In this document: one piece after another, positions 29,032 through 41,200 of the stretch
Position numbering within the stretch: the first letter of the stretch is position 1
Layout: every line of letters starts with the position of its first letter
Assembly (NCBI GenBank): GCA_001600695.1
Contig: BCKQ01000003.1
Location: 930,001 to 994,000, forward strand
Origin: Ascoidea asiatica
Taxonomy: Eukaryota; Ascomycota; Saccharomycetes; Ascoideales; Ascoideaceae
DNA: 64,000 nucleotides
Direction of reading: 5' to 3'
Translations under genes and position numbers: made by a program
Notes under the pieces: model-generated
What the model was told of the DNA's origin: nothing
Database searches by the model: none
What the model saw: the letters and a program-made list of their open reading frames with translations, nothing else

Positions 29032-31744
29032 AATTAATTATTTTCAAAAAAACAAAACAAAAGAAAAAAAAATGAAAGAAAAATGTGTTTATTTTTTTGA
29101 TTAATTTTTTGAATATTAATTTGATTGATTCAGTTAGTAGTTAATAATAACTAATAACTAGTAACTAGTAATTTAAAGTATAATAAGTAATGATTTAGTT
29201 AGGAATATATCTTTTTTAGTAATTAAAAAAAGTAAAATTAAAATTTAAACTAAGATTTTGGTATATAAAAGATAATAATTGAAGTTCAATTTATGAATAC
29301 TTAAATTTAAAGCTAGTTGAATTGATTATTATAAGGTTTAGACCTTATTGAAAATGATATATTGTATATGATATGGGATATAAGTTATGGATTATTAGTT
29401 ATAGAATATAGGATATAGAAAATAGAAAATAGAATATAGAATATAGAATATAGAATAATTGAAATAAAATTTAAAATTGAATATGTTCTTAGTCAAAGGA
29501 GTGTCAGTGGGATATTAAGGAAATTAATTATTGGAATATTTGAAGATTTTGTAAGATTTTAAAGCAGAAGCAGACTAAAAAAAAGAACTTTTGAATTTTT
29601 TTTCTCTGAATAGGCTTTAATGTTATTATTATTATTATTATTATTATTATGATTATTATTATTATTCACAGGTTAGAGAACTAGGCTGATATATGATATA
29701 AAGAGAAATAAGAGAATAGACTAGAATATTTCCAAAAAATATTGTTGTTATTCTGTCTATTTTCTCTTTTATCTATTATCTATTATATATTATCCTTTAT
29801 CTTTTTTCTTTTCTCTTTTTTATCTTCTTTATATTATCAGTTGTCTTATATTATTATCTGAGACTTTATGATGACTATTGATGACAATAACTGACAATTA
29901 ATACAGCAATAAATGAGTATTTGATAATAATTATCAATGATGATGTTGAAAAGAAAAAGAAATTGAGAGTATGAAGACTGGCTTCAGATTCAGAAAAAAA
30001 TGACTGGTTTCTAAGAGTGAAGGAGATTATTCTGATTTCGGCCAACACTCAAAGTTCTAAATTTCCAGATTTTGTTTATTTTATTGAATATATTACTGAA
30101 TTTACTGAATTTACTGAATTTACTGAATTTATTAAATTTATTAAATTTTTGAAAATTTTATTTGTTTATTAAAACTCTGTTTTTTTTTTTGTTTGTCAAA
30201 GTTCAAAAACTTCTAAATTTGCAAAAATTGTGAAGTTTTTTAGGTAAAATTTATGAAATTTCTAAACTTGTTAAATTTGTTAAACTTGTTGAATTCCTTA
30301 AGTTTCATAGATTTCTCGCAAACTCAAAATTATCGTTACTAGACTCCCAAATACTCCCAAATATTGGAATTTATAAATTATTATACTTGCTTATACTTTA
30401 CAATGCTAATAAGAGAAAACAATGCCTGTTATTAGTAATTTTTAGTAATCTTCTCAAATACTTGAATTTTTGATTGTTTACTTCTTGTTGTTTTTATTAT
30501 TATTTTATTATTATTTTATTATTATTATTAATTAATGAATAAACCAACCTCATTTAGAAGAGCAAACCGCTCATCATTTGCAAGCTTGCAAGTAAAGCAT
30601 TTTTTTCTTTATTTCAATACTTTTACTGCTACAGCAAAATTCGGGAGAATTTGCATTCTTTCGTGCTTCTGGATCGAGAAGCAAGCACGTATACGTTCTT
30701 ATAAAAATCTTATAAAAATCTTATAATAACGAATAATTATACTTCGGTATTATAAGGCTTACTTCCGTTCTTGTTCATTTTCCCATTTCTCATTTCATAT
30801 TTCATATCCTTGCCAATTTAAGGATTTGAATTGTGAATGATACGATACGAATTGTGAATTAAATTTAAATTCCTTTCATTAAGGAAAACAAAAAAAAAAA
30901 AAAAAAATAAAATAAATAAATAAATCATTCATTTTCAATAGACTTGGCAGACAAAGTATGATACGAGCAGGCAATTGAATTCAATTGCCATGTCTTATCA
31001 AATTTGTTTCTATTATGTGTTAATAAAGTTGAGTAGATGTATTTCCAACGCAAGTCAAACGCAAGTCAAACGCAACTTCATCACATTCTATACGCAACAA
31101 TTTCATGTTATTCTTACATCAATAGTTTTAGAAGGGACTCCGGTTTTTCCGGGTCATCAATTGAAGACAAGTATACAGCCCTAGACGTATAATTACTACT
31201 TTAAACATATGCCCCTTCATCCCTTACTATATTAGGATGCCCGTATTAAGAGTGCACTGTATTCAAATGTAAAACAACGTACTGTTTAACATAGCCTTTT
31301 TTTCCTCGGTTAAGAATTTTTTTATTTTAATATTAAAATCATACTAATTTCTTTGTGATATCAATTATAATCCCGAGGAACGAAGTTGTTTATTTTTAAG
31401 CCCGCAGAAAAAGTACAGATGATGACAGCACGTTAAATTACATTTTGACACATAAACTTTAATGCACAATCACCAGCCCCATGTTTTATGGCAAGTATCC
31501 TTGTCTATGTGGCTTGTTAGAAAATTTTGTGGGAAATTTTATCACCAGCGGGTTTTTATTTTCAAATGACCCATCCTAAATATTTCCTACTGTAGTGTAA
31601 CTAGCTTTTCTGTAAATTACTTTGTTTGTTGTCCTAAAATTTTGTTGTAATTATTATCGTCACTTTATTGTATTTGATACGATTTTACTAATGATTGATA
31701 GTGTTATTAAATTATATATCTATAATAATAATAATAATAAATAA
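29032..31744. promoter_or_regulatory. 2.7-kb non-coding region upstream of the Asn-rich gene
   Basis: It contains ATAGAAAATAG/ATAGAATAT units (about 29400-29460), an ATT triplet run (about 29620-29665), four TACTGAATTT decamers (about 30098-30140), a perfect 14-base palindrome TTGCAAGCTTGCAA (30578-30591), an inverted repeat CGTGCTT/AAGCACG (30662-30689), a long poly-A with AAAT units (about 30886-30925) and a GC-richer spot near 31135-31165 with CTCCGG/CCGGGT. Frames here have no recognisable features. No gene is supported. Confidence 0.5.
30578..30591. promoter_or_regulatory. perfect 14-bp palindrome TTGCAAGCTTGCAA
   Basis: A fully self-complementary 14-mer with two TTGCAA halves. It may be a dimeric factor site; 70 bases downstream is a second inverted repeat (CGTGCTT and AAGCACG, 30662-30689). 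Confidence 0.45.
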
Positions 31745-32467
31745 TTAAATATAATCAGGATGAATAACAACATTAATAAAAATTATAAATAAATTTATTA
31801 TATCAATATAAAATGTAATCAATCCAATTATAACTTGATTTGGATAAACTCTTTTCATTATTAAACTTGTATCAATTAAAACATATGATAAAAATAAAAT
31901 ACTTAAAAACCAACTTATTAAAATACTATTAAAATTAAATTCAATAAATTTATTTAAATAAAAATCTTTTAAATTTATAAATAAAATTCCTAAAATTATT
32001 GAAATTAAATTAATTATTGAACCTTCAATACTAATTAAATGAAATTTTAATTGAAATGAAAATAAAAAACTTCCAATTAATAAAAAAATTGAAATAATTA
32101 TAGAATTTATAATAATTTTTGTATCAAATAAAAATGAAATTAATGATATTGAATAACTTATTGAAAAATTTAATATTAAAAAAATTATTAAATTAATTTT
32201 ATAATTTATAAATTTTATAAGTTCATATAATATTATTAAATCTAAAGTTATATTCAAATTACTTATCCAAAATATCCAAAGATTATTTAAACACCATGAA
32301 CTAAATTTTTCATTATTAGAAATCATATAATATAAAATCAAATTTAACAGTAAAATTACTATTAAATATGAATATAATTGTCTAACAAATTTATGTCTTA
32401 TATAAATTTCATTATATTGAACATATTTCATTTCTTCTTCACAATCATTATCTTCATTACTGTCTTC

Positions 32468-32506
<39 letters not shown>

Positions 32507-32668
32507 GATAATTTCATTCTCATCACAATTTCTTCCAATATCATTGTCAATTGATCCATAGTTATTATTGTTATTATTACTAGTACTAGTACTAGTAAGA
32601 TTACTATTATCTGAATTAATAGTAACACCACTCATATTCTTCTTACTCATTTTCATTTTCGTTTTCAT
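31745..32668 (-). CDS. BXI1: Bax inhibitor-1 family membrane protein (Bxi1/Ybh3-like)
   Basis: A 307-residue multi-span protein of the TMBIM/Bax-inhibitor-1 family, located in ER, vacuole or mitochondria in yeasts and linked to cell death and calcium handling. The N-terminal 70 residues carry poly-Asn and acidic runs. YNEIYIRHKFVRQLYSYL leads into about seven membrane spans, and the family signature near the end is present: LIDTSLIMKRVYPNQVIIGLITFYIDIINLF. The frame extends 18 codons further to a TTG, through a CTGT microsatellite (32697-32716) that would encode RDRQTDRQ; the first ATG is at 32666-32668 and is preferred. The gene is head-to-head with the LETM1-domain gene. Confidence 0.88.
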
Positions 32669-33165
32669 TATCTGTAAATATATAGTCTCTAATTGTCTGT
32701 CTGTCTGTCTGTCTCTATTCAATATATTTCATTATTGAATCTTCTTAGTATATTACATGCTTTCTTCAACAACTCACTCACTTCTCCTTTTATATCAAAT
32801 TACTCACTGCTGTAATAAATATTCCTTCAGAGCTCATTTTAAATGAATATTTCTTAACTTCTTTCAATTCACCAATTTATTTATTTTTCAATTTCAAGTA
32901 CCGCAAACATGGTCTCGTATCGGTTCCGATTACGTAATTTTTTTATTTTTATTAAAATCTGCTGTTGAAAATTTGAAAATTTGAAAATTTGAAAAATTCA
33001 AAAATTCACAAATTCAAAAATTAAACAAAGATTGAATTGAATCAAAATGAATATAAATTATTATTCATTGTTTTTATTCTTATTGATTCCAGGGTTATGA
33101 ATAAAAGTAATTTGATATATTGAATCAATAGAGAGTAGTTCAAATCAAATCAAGTTTGTTATAAT
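32669..33165. promoter_or_regulatory. divergent promoter of BXI1-like and LETM1-domain genes
   Basis: 497 bases. A CTGT tetramer run is at 32697-32716. TTACGTAA, a perfect bZIP-type palindrome, is at 32930-32937 just after CGGTTCCG. Four GAAAATTT-like units follow (about 32965-32995). A shared-promoter role is inferred from the head-to-head genes. Confidence 0.5.
32930..32937. promoter_or_regulatory. TTACGTAA bZIP-type site
   Basis: A perfect 8-base palindrome of the kind bound by Yap-family bZIP factors, 262 bases from the BXI1 ATG and 229 from the LETM1-domain gene. A second copy is at 48188-48195 upstream of SMM1. Binding is inferred. Confidence 0.35.
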
Positions 33166-33643
33166 ATGCCACTCATTCAGAGAAATTTAATCAAAGTTTC
33201 TTCATTCTTTTATCCTTCTAGAGTTAATATTTCCAATTTCATTTCAATCAAATTCAATCACACATCATCAATTGATAAAAAAAATATTAATAATGATAAT
33301 ATAAATTCAAATATTTCATTACCTGGAATTGTTAAATCAAAATTATCTTTTTTCAATCAAGAAGAATTAAAAAATTCAAATATAATAAAAAAATGGTTTT
33401 CATTTGGTAAACATATTTTAAAATTTCATTTTAATGGTGTTAAAATTTTATATTCAAATAATAAATTTATAAAAAAAAATTTATTAAATTCAATTTATAT
33501 TAATAAAATTAATTATAAAAATATTAATAATATTTATCCTCAATTACTTTCTACTTCATTTTCATCTTCAAATTTTAAATTATCTGATTTTAATACTTAT
33601 GTTTTAAATGAAATTTATATTTCAAATGTTGAATATAAAACTC

Positions 33644-33685
<42 letters not shown>

Positions 33686-34374
33686 TTGAGAAAAATTCTA
33701 AAAATTTAGTTAAAAAAAGTATTTTAAATATTAAAAGAAGTGAATATCAATTAATATTAAGAACTTTTAATGATTATAATAAATTACCAAAATTTCTTAT
33801 AATCTTAATAATATTTGAAGAATGTACTCCATTATTAGCTTTATTATTTCCAAAAATTATACCAACAACATGTTTATTACCTTTTACAAATAAAAAAATA
33901 TATAAATCAAAAATTGATTTAATTTCAAAAAATAATTTTAAAATTTCAAATTTAATTAATGATTTTTTTCAAAATCAAAAAACTTCTTATCATTTTACTA
34001 AAAATGAATTAATTCAATTAATAAATTATTTTGATATCTCATTTGTAAATTCATTTTCATATTCAATTTTTTTATCAATTTTTCCAAAAAAAATTTTACC
34101 TTTAGAAATTTTAAGAGATACTTTAAATAATTTTAAAAATGAAATTTTAATAGATAATTATTTAATTTTTGTTGAAAAAAATGGGGTTGAAAATTTAAAT
34201 ATTCAAGAATTATTATTAGCATGTTTTAAAAGAGGTTTAATAACTTCAAAAGATTATGAATGGATTGATTTAAATGTATTTTATAATGAATTTTCAAATG
34301 ATAAAAAAAATATAATCAATGAAAAGCTTAGAAAAAGATTATCAGATTTCATCAGCATTTGTAAATATAAATGA
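33166..34374 (+). CDS. mitochondrial LETM1-domain protein
   Basis: A 402-residue protein with a probable mitochondrial presequence: the first 35 residues are basic, Ser-rich and free of acidic residues (MPLIQRNLIKVSSFFYPSR). A poly-Asn run (about 164-175) precedes the LETM1-type segment at about 189-250: KRSEYQLILRTFNDYNKLPKF then a hydrophobic stretch, ECTPLLALLFPKIIPTT. LETM1-family proteins (Mdm38, Ylh47) act in potassium/proton balance and bind mitochondrial ribosomes. This protein is shorter than Mdm38 and lacks its long coiled-coil C-terminus; the C-terminal third resembles a LETM1 ribosome-binding region (ELLLACFKRGL). It could be a LETMD1-like branch. No symbol is given because the orthologue is not certain. 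Confidence 0.75.
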
Positions 34375-34630
34375 TTTAATATAATTTTTTTTTTTTTTTT
34401 TTCAATTTATCTACTTTTCTTTTCATTTCAATTTATTTTATTTCATTTTAATCTCAAATTTCTTTTCCAATTTCTATTCCAATTTCTATTTACTTCTTTC
34501 ATCTCATATACAGTATACATATCATAATTCTCTTTTTAGATTTCTTTTACTTTATCTGCTTTTCATTTCATCATGTTTATAGAAACTTAATAAAACTTGT
34601 CTATTTCAATCATTTAATCACATATTGTCT

Positions 34631-35269
34631 TTATTTAGTATTCTCTTTGAGAAAGTTCTTGAAATTCTTAATTTCAAATTCTTCTTCATCCAAATACTTT
34701 TTCAAAACATCAATATTAACTCTATTATTAGAAACTTTAACCCATGAAAAATTTTTCTTTGGATTAAACATTAATTCACTAATTTTAATTATTGATTTTT
34801 TTAAATCTAATTTAAATTGTTTTAATTCTTTTTCATCTTTTGGAATATGATCAACAGAAAATAAATATGTACCATTTATTGATTTTGTTAAATCATAGTT
34901 ATTTTTTTCATAATTTTCTTTTATTATATTATTATATAATTCAATAAAATTTTTTTTAATTAATCTTCTTTCATAATTTCTCCAAGATGCATATTTAAAT
35001 GGATTTAAACTTTTAGAAATAAAAACTTTTTTAGCTTTTCTTGGATCAATATCTAAATCTTTATCATTACCTTCATAATTATCTTTATATCTAATTTGAT
35101 ATGATGGTGATGTCTTTTGAAAAAATCCTATGAAATGAGATTTTGGTAAATATGTTAAATCAAAATATGGTGATCTATATTGCAATTTGGAAAGATATGC
35201 AATTCTACTTGCGTAAAAATATTGAAAAGCAGATCCATTTATTCCCTTTATATCTTTTATTAGATTCAT
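34631..35269 (-). CDS. conserved-looking 212-residue protein, possibly mitochondrial
   Basis: A basic protein beginning MNLIKDIKGINGSAFQYFYASRIAYLSKLQYRSPYF, with many Lys, Tyr and Phe and no membrane span. FKYASWRNYERRLIKKNF (about 94-111) and FSWVKVSNNRVNIDVLKKYL (about 176-195) look structured and are free of the low-complexity tracts common in this genome, which suggests a constrained fold. The composition and lack of acidic residues at the N-terminus would fit a mitochondrial ribosome-associated or assembly factor, but I do not recognise it. It converges on the LETM1-domain gene, with 256 bases of T-rich 3' flank between them. Confidence 0.7.
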   Translation of the reverse strand: MNLIKDIKGINGSAFQYFYASRIAYLSKLQYRSPYFDLTYLPKSHFIGFFQKTSPSYQIRYKDNYEGNDKDLDIDPRKAKKVFISKSLNPFKYASWRNYERRLIKKNFIELYNNIIKENYEKNNYDLTKSINGTYLFSVDHIPKDEKELKQFKLDLKKSIIKISELMFNPKKNFSWVKVSNNRVNIDVLKKYLDEEEFEIKNFKNFLKENTK

Positions 35270-35597
35270 ATCTATTCATAAATAATTTTAACTTTTATTC
35301 TTTCTCATTACCAAAATCAATCAAATCATCAGAAAGAAATATTTATTTTATTTTACAAAAAAAACATCAATCTGAAAAATATTAATAAAGTTCAGATTTT
35401 CACCGGTAAAGAACTTTGAAGTTTTTATATTCGCTGCCGGTGCTAAACACAAACAATATGAAAATACCAGGGCTTTAACCATAGAGCCCTGGTATCGACA
35501 CTGAAAAAGATTACAAACTTTGCTTCTGTGAAGAGATAAAAAATAATATAATAAATATAAATGAAATAAGATGAAGTATAATGAAAGAAGAATTTAT
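35270..35597. promoter_or_regulatory. promoter of the 212-residue gene, with two inverted repeats
   Basis: 328 bases between PUS7 (3' end) and the 212-residue gene (5' end). It has CACCGG (35401-35406) with CCGGTG (35437-35442), and an 11-base perfect inverted repeat at 35464-35495 (separate entry). Confidence 0.5.
35464..35495. promoter_or_regulatory. perfect inverted repeat, 11-bp arms
   Basis: Arms ATACCAGGGCT (35464-35474) and AGCCCTGGTAT (35485-35495) pair perfectly around the 10-base loop TTAACCATAG. With four to five G/C pairs in a row the stem would be very stable for this genome. It lies about 195-225 bases upstream of the 212-residue gene and about 105 bases past the PUS7 stop. It could be a dimeric factor site or a hairpin in a 3' untranslated region. 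Confidence 0.7.
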
Positions 35598-37790
35598 TCA
35601 AGTTGATTTAACAGAAACTGTGAAGTTTTCACTACGACGAGCTGTGTCTGTTTTCATCAATTCTCTTAATGCCATTGTTGCATAAGTACTTACACCTAAT
35701 TTCATTTTAAGAATCACAGCTAACTTTTCACCAACAGGATTACCTTCTGAATCTTTTTGTTGGGGTATTATTTGTTCAACAGTAAAATCTTTATTATCTT
35801 TATTTCTATTTTTCATTTTCAAAATATCCAAATCTGTATAAACTAATTGTTGAATTTCACTATCATATTTTCTAATTGAATATTCTAATCCTTTTGGTTT
35901 CTCAATTAATAATCTATAACTACCTGCAAAAGAAAATTCTCTAATGTTTCTAACCATTTTAAAAGGATCCAATCCATCTTTTTTCATAATATCTATATAT
36001 ACATTTCTTAATTTTTCATTTTCTGGATAAATTACATCAAATCCAGGTGATGGTAAAACAACATCATAAATTGTTTTACTACCTGATTTAATTTCTTCTT
36101 CAGTAACAGTTCTAGCACGGATAAATTCATCTTCTTTGATATCTTCTTCAAAATCCATATCAACAATTTTTTCAACTTTTGCTTCTTCATCATTAATTAT
36201 AACTAAATCTCCTGGAACAATTTTAAATCCAAATAATTCAATTCTTTTACTTGCAACTAAATTCCAAACATAACTTTGATAAGCATGTCCATACATTATT
36301 CTTAAATTTCTTGGAATTTTCATTATACAATTAAGATATGAACCTGAACTATAACTACCATCATCTTGTTTCTTTTGATTATCTAACGTTTTTAAAATTG
36401 TATATTCTGCAACACATTTTCTAGGCATTTTTTTTAATGCTAAATATGGATTTTTTTTTTCTTTCCAAATCTTTCTTGCTTCTATTGAATCAGGTAAAGC
36501 TAATTCTTGTTCAGATAATATCAATTCACAAACAGCTTTCCAATCATTATTAAGTAATTTTACACCAATTTGATGAGTAGAAATTGAAAATGTTCCAAAT
36601 CTTTGCATACCAAAATAATTTATAAAACCTTTATTTTTAAGAACATCCATTGATTTTTTAATAGTTTCTTCTAATGAAATTTCTTTATTCATATTTTCAT
36701 CAAGTAATCTAACATCTCTAATTGTAATTAAAAATTGATTACCTTTTAAATCTCCTAAACTTAATGGATTATCATTATATGAAAAAGATCCAAGTTTAAT
36801 TCCTTTTAAAATTTTATTTAAAGAATTAACTCTTGCAACTTTCAATTTTTGAATACATGCTGCTTGAACTGTTACACCTCTTCTATCCTTTGTACCTGCA
36901 TAACGAATAGATTTAGATGGAATTCTTAAAAATTTAGCAAGTAAATTTGCAACTTCCATTGTTTCTTTATTTTCCTTATATATTAAAAGATGTAAATAAT
37001 TCTTTTGAGGACCTAAACCAAAATCATTCTCAGGTTTTACATTTTGCTTAGATCTTCTTGATTTTTCATTTGAAAGTCCAACTTTGAATGTATTTGAAGA
37101 TGTTGTAATAGTTTCAAGTTTACCTTTAAAAACTTCTCTTAAAGTTTTATGAATTTCACTTCTTTTGGACTTTTCATTATATTGATTTGTTGTCTCAAAA
37201 TTCGATCCATTTTGCAAAACTTCTAAAATTTTATTAAAGTTTTCTTCACCAAAAAGTTCAATTACTTTTGATTTTTGTTCTTCAGGTATATCTATTGTTT
37301 TTTTGTCAGAAGTTTCAGGTTTCTCAGATTTCGATTCTTCTAGATCTTTTTTTTCAACATTTTCACCATTTGCTTCTTCCTGTCTCTTCTTAAATTCCAA
37401 TTGACGTCTTTCTGCTCTCTTTGTTTTGGAATTTTCAATAGGGAATCCATCATTGTCTAAATGAAGAACTTTATCATCAAGATCAATTTCATTGACTAAA
37501 AAATCATTATATCTTTGTTTCAAGATACCTGTGAAAGGAATAATATCATCAGATATGAATCGAGTAATTCCAACATCTTCTTCAAGGACTCCAATTGATG
37601 GATTTATTTTAAAGTCTGATTTTGTTTCTTCTCTTGAATTTAAAATAGTTTCATCTAATTTTACTTTTTTAGTCTGTGGTTGATCATTATCGGTATCAGA
37701 ATCTAGCTTACGTCCTGCCTGCACTATTTCAACTTCAGGTTTTTCCACTATGACATCCTTCTGATGCTCTTCTTGGTCTAAATTACTCAT
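35598..37790 (-). CDS. PUS7: tRNA/snRNA/mRNA pseudouridine synthase Pus7 (TruD family)
   Basis: A 730-residue pseudouridine synthase. Yeast Pus7 modifies U35 in U2 snRNA, U13 in several tRNAs, position 35 in pre-tRNA-Tyr, and many mRNA sites. The N-terminus is charged. A TruD-type fold starts near residue 72 (VGITRFISDDIIPFTGILKQRYNDFLVNEID). The catalytic motif is YAGTKDRRGVT (297-307), with Asp302 as the catalytic residue, followed by NQFLITIRDV, the GMQRFG-type INYFGMQRFGTFSISTHQIG and MYGHAYQSYVWN. Length is near the 676 residues of the yeast protein. The start ATG (37788-37790) is preceded by a 170-base stretch with a palindromic TGGGTCT element. Identity is secure. Confidence 0.96.
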   Translation of the reverse strand: MSNLDQEEHQKDVIVEKPEVEIVQAGRKLDSDTDNDQPQTKKVKLDETILNSREETKSDFKINPSIGVLEEDVGITRFISDDIIPFTGILKQRYNDFLVNEIDLDDKVLHLDNDGFPIENSKTKRAERRQLEFKKRQEEANGENVEKKDLEESKSEKPETSDKKTIDIPEEQKSKVIELFGEENFNKILEVLQNGSNFETTNQYNEKSKRSEIHKTLREVFKGKLETITTSSNTFKVGLSNEKSRRSKQNVKPENDFGLGPQKNYLHLLIYKENKETMEVANLLAKFLRIPSKSIRYAGTKDRRGVTVQAACIQKLKVARVNSLNKILKGIKLGSFSYNDNPLSLGDLKGNQFLITIRDVRLLDENMNKEISLEETIKKSMDVLKNKGFINYFGMQRFGTFSISTHQIGVKLLNNDWKAVCELILSEQELALPDSIEARKIWKEKKNPYLALKKMPRKCVAEYTILKTLDNQKKQDDGSYSSGSYLNCIMKIPRNLRIMYGHAYQSYVWNLVASKRIELFGFKIVPGDLVIINDEEAKVEKIVDMDFEEDIKEDEFIRARTVTEEEIKSGSKTIYDVVLPSPGFDVIYPENEKLRNVYIDIMKKDGLDPFKMVRNIREFSFAGSYRLLIEKPKGLEYSIRKYDSEIQQLVYTDLDILKMKNRNKDNKDFTVEQIIPQQKDSEGNPVGEKLAVILKMKLGVSTYATMALRELMKTDTARRSENFTVSVKST

Positions 37791-38243
37791 TGAAATGTTA
37801 TGGAATCGAGTTATAAAGAATTCACCTCGATTTAAACTAGTTTCTTTTGATCTCTTTTCTTACAAATTCTGCAGAATCCAATAAATTTTCAGTGGGCAAA
37901 CTGAAAATTTTCGATTTCTAGAAACAAGCATAAACACGCATGAGTGCAAAACCATTTACGTGGGTCTAATAGACCCACGATAATTTCATTTGAATCAACA
38001 AATAACTTACAAAAACTATCAAGTAAAGTTATAATTTTATTTTTATTATTATATATCCTAAATACGAAACCATTATTAATAAAACATTTAAACCCAGATA
38101 AAAAAGTTAGAAAATATGTAATTGAAAGTCAAAAAAATTGTTAAAAAGTTCAGAAAAAAGTAGAAAAAAATAAATAATGAAATAATTTAATAATGAAAGT
38201 CTATGAAAAATGAAAAAATGAAAAATAAAGAGTTGATAAAAAT
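37791..38243. promoter_or_regulatory. PUS7 promoter
   Basis: 453 bases upstream of PUS7 and downstream of the 1297-residue gene. The notable element is the palindrome at 37959-37979. The remainder is AT-rich with A-runs toward 38160-38220. A small plus-strand frame (37944-38144) shows no recognisable features. Confidence 0.5.
37959..37979. promoter_or_regulatory. palindromic TGGGTCT element
   Basis: Arms CGTGGGTCT and AGACCCACG are perfect inverted copies separated by AAT, 170-190 bases upstream of the PUS7 ATG. The half-site TGGGTCT also occurs singly at several other places in this window, which suggests a dimeric factor site. Function is inferred. Confidence 0.6.
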
Positions 38244-41200
38244 TTAATATTGATACTGGTAATTATTTACTACCCCAACAGTATTATATCTAACTAAACC
38301 TGGATTGTAGTTAGTATATGCAGTATTATAAGAACCAGGAACGTTTCCATATGCACCTGGTGGATAATAATTATTTTGAGGTTGAGCATATGAATAACCA
38401 TTATTAGAGTAAGAAGGATTGAAATTGTTTGTTCCATAAGGATTGACATTGCTTGCACTATTGTATCTTCTTGCAAGAAGAATATCAACGTTATTATAAT
38501 TTAAAGGTTGAGTAATAGAATTTGCTCTTGATGAGGCTCCTGAAGTTTTAGATGAAAGAGAATGTAAATCTAGTTGCTGACTTAAAGTATCATAATATTG
38601 AGATGGTAAAGAAAGATTTTTTCCTTGATCAAGGATTGAAGGAGTCCTTGAGTTATTTAATGAATTGGTTATAGAATCAGTTAGTGAATTTGTTCTTGAA
38701 TTTAATTTAGAATTTAATTTAGAATTAGTTATTGAGTTTGTTCTAGAGTTAGTTCTGGAATTAGTTCTTGAATTGGCCTTAGAATTAGCTCTAGAATTGG
38801 ATCTTGAAGATTTCAAAGGTGCAAAATCTTCTTCTATGCTTAACATTGAAGATATTATTCTTTGTTGTTCATTAAAATTATCTTCATGATATTCAGGACT
38901 GATTAAAACAGAATTATTTCTTGAAACACGAGAAGCCTTTTGTTTTTGAATAAATGATTCTCTTGACATTTGAGAGTCTGATCTTTTATTAATAGTTTTA
39001 TAATTATAAGATTCTTGAAGTGATTCCCTTGGAATATATTCACTTTCTTGAGCTGAGGAGATTGTATGTAATGAATTTGCTTCATCAATAGTTGATTCTG
39101 AAGTATTTGAAAGAGATTTAGTAAGATCAGAAAAGCTAGATTCATAAGAAGTATATGATGAAGGTGAATATTTTTCTTTTGAAACAGTTTGAGAAATATT
39201 TCTTGTATTGAAGGAGCTTGCTCTTGATTCACCTTTTTCATGACTAACAAATTCCGAGTCTGTTGAGAGGTCTCCAAGAATTGATGATAAAACTGACAAT
39301 TTTCTTTCTAAATCAGCAGAATTTTTTCTGTAAACTTCATTCTGATCTATAGAATCACTAGTATATTCTTTAGATGAAACTCTTGAAGGTTCTTCTTGAA
39401 TCTTCGAAAGTCTCTTTTGTGAGATATACATTTTTTCTTCAGTTGCTTCTTGTGATTTTAATTTTAATTTAATTTCAGTTCTTTTTGCAACACTTCTTTT
39501 AAGATAAGAAGCCCAATAATTGCATAAAGCTTCATATTCTTGTTTAGCTGAATTGTTAGTAGCATTATTAACATCATAATTTGAAGTAAATTGTTTTTCT
39601 TTAACAGCAATATCACCATCACTTCCATAAGAAAATTCTTGAGATTCTTTCAAGGATGTTTCATCTTTTAAACTTTCATTATACGTTTTCTTGGATAATT
39701 TCAAAGCTGTACTTGATAAGCTTTTACTCTTTTGTTGAACTGAAGTATCAGAAATAATTTTTGAATTTGATTTTGAATTTGATCTAGATTTTATAAGTTG
39801 TGCGGCTTTAATTTTTTGATCATTAAGAAGAGATGATGATCTATATTCAGATGGTTTTTTAACACTAATTTCAATTGAAGGTGCAATACTATCTTGATAA
39901 GAAACATTTCTTGATCTTGGATTAAAGCCAGTTCTATTGTTATTATTATTATTATTCATATCAGAATACAGATCATTATTGGCAATTATACTTGCTCTTA
40001 ATCTCAATTCAATATCCTTTGAACTTTCATTAACATATCTTTCAATCATTTCTTTTTTAGGATGAATATAACCAGAATTTTCTTTGTTAATTGATTCATA
40101 TAATTTATTATTCATTTCAATATTTGCTTGAGATAATTGAGAATAACTTGAGAAATCTCTTTCATTATTTTGACTTGTATGAGAATTTTGAGTTTGATTT
40201 AAAGCAGAAGAAAATGAATTACTTGAAGGAATAATTGGTTTACTTGAATTTTCTGATCTAATAACTTTAAGTAAACTAGAAGTATTAATATTTAAATTAC
40301 TATTTGTATTATTATGATTAATAATTTTTTCAGAATTATTTGAATTATTAGAATTATTACGACGATGATTATTTTTTTCAAAATGAGATAAATTTACAGG
40401 TAATAAAGTTGAACCAGCTTGAGATAAAATATGTTTATATTTATTTTCATAATATTTATTTTTAATTTTTTTATTTTGATTTAATTTTGGAATAATATCT
40501 TCAATAAATTCTTCTTCTTTTTCTTCTTTTAAAATTTCTAAATTACCAATTTGTTGAGTTTGTCTTCTTTGATATTTACCAGTTAATAAACTTAAAGAAT
40601 TTGATCTTTGAATAATATTATTTGAATTATAAGTGAAAATTGAAGAATTTTTAGAAGAAGAAGTATTTGATCTTGAAATAGTTGTATTTTTATTATAAGA
40701 TTGTTTAACAGAAACAGAATTATTACGATTATTATTAATAATTTTTTCAGAAGATCCATTAAATATAAGATGTTTATTATTAATATTTGAATTTAAAATA
40801 TGATTATTTCTTAATGAATTTTTTCTAATTAATTTTTTTGGTTTAATTTTAGATTTATTAATAATTTTTTTTTTTGAAGATTTAAAAATTGGTCTTTTAA
40901 AAGATTTTAAATTTAATTTATTATTAACTTTAAAATAAAATAATTTTTTAAAAGATTTAAAAGAATATCTTAATTTTTTATTTAAATAATTAAATGGTTT
41001 AACTAAAAAACCATTTTTAATTTTAATTGCTTTTGAACGACGTAAATTTTTTGATTTTGATTTTGATTTTGATTTATATTTACTTTTATTTTTATTTGAA
41101 TTATTATTTGAATTTGAATTTGAATTTGAATTTAAATTATTATTTGAATTGAAATCATTATAATTTATTGTATTTATAATATAATTTGATAAAGTTGAAG

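Noticed and set aside
32669-32722. N-terminal extension of the Bax-inhibitor protein encoded by the CTGT repeat.
   Set aside because: The extension begins at TTG, not ATG, and only reads the microsatellite.
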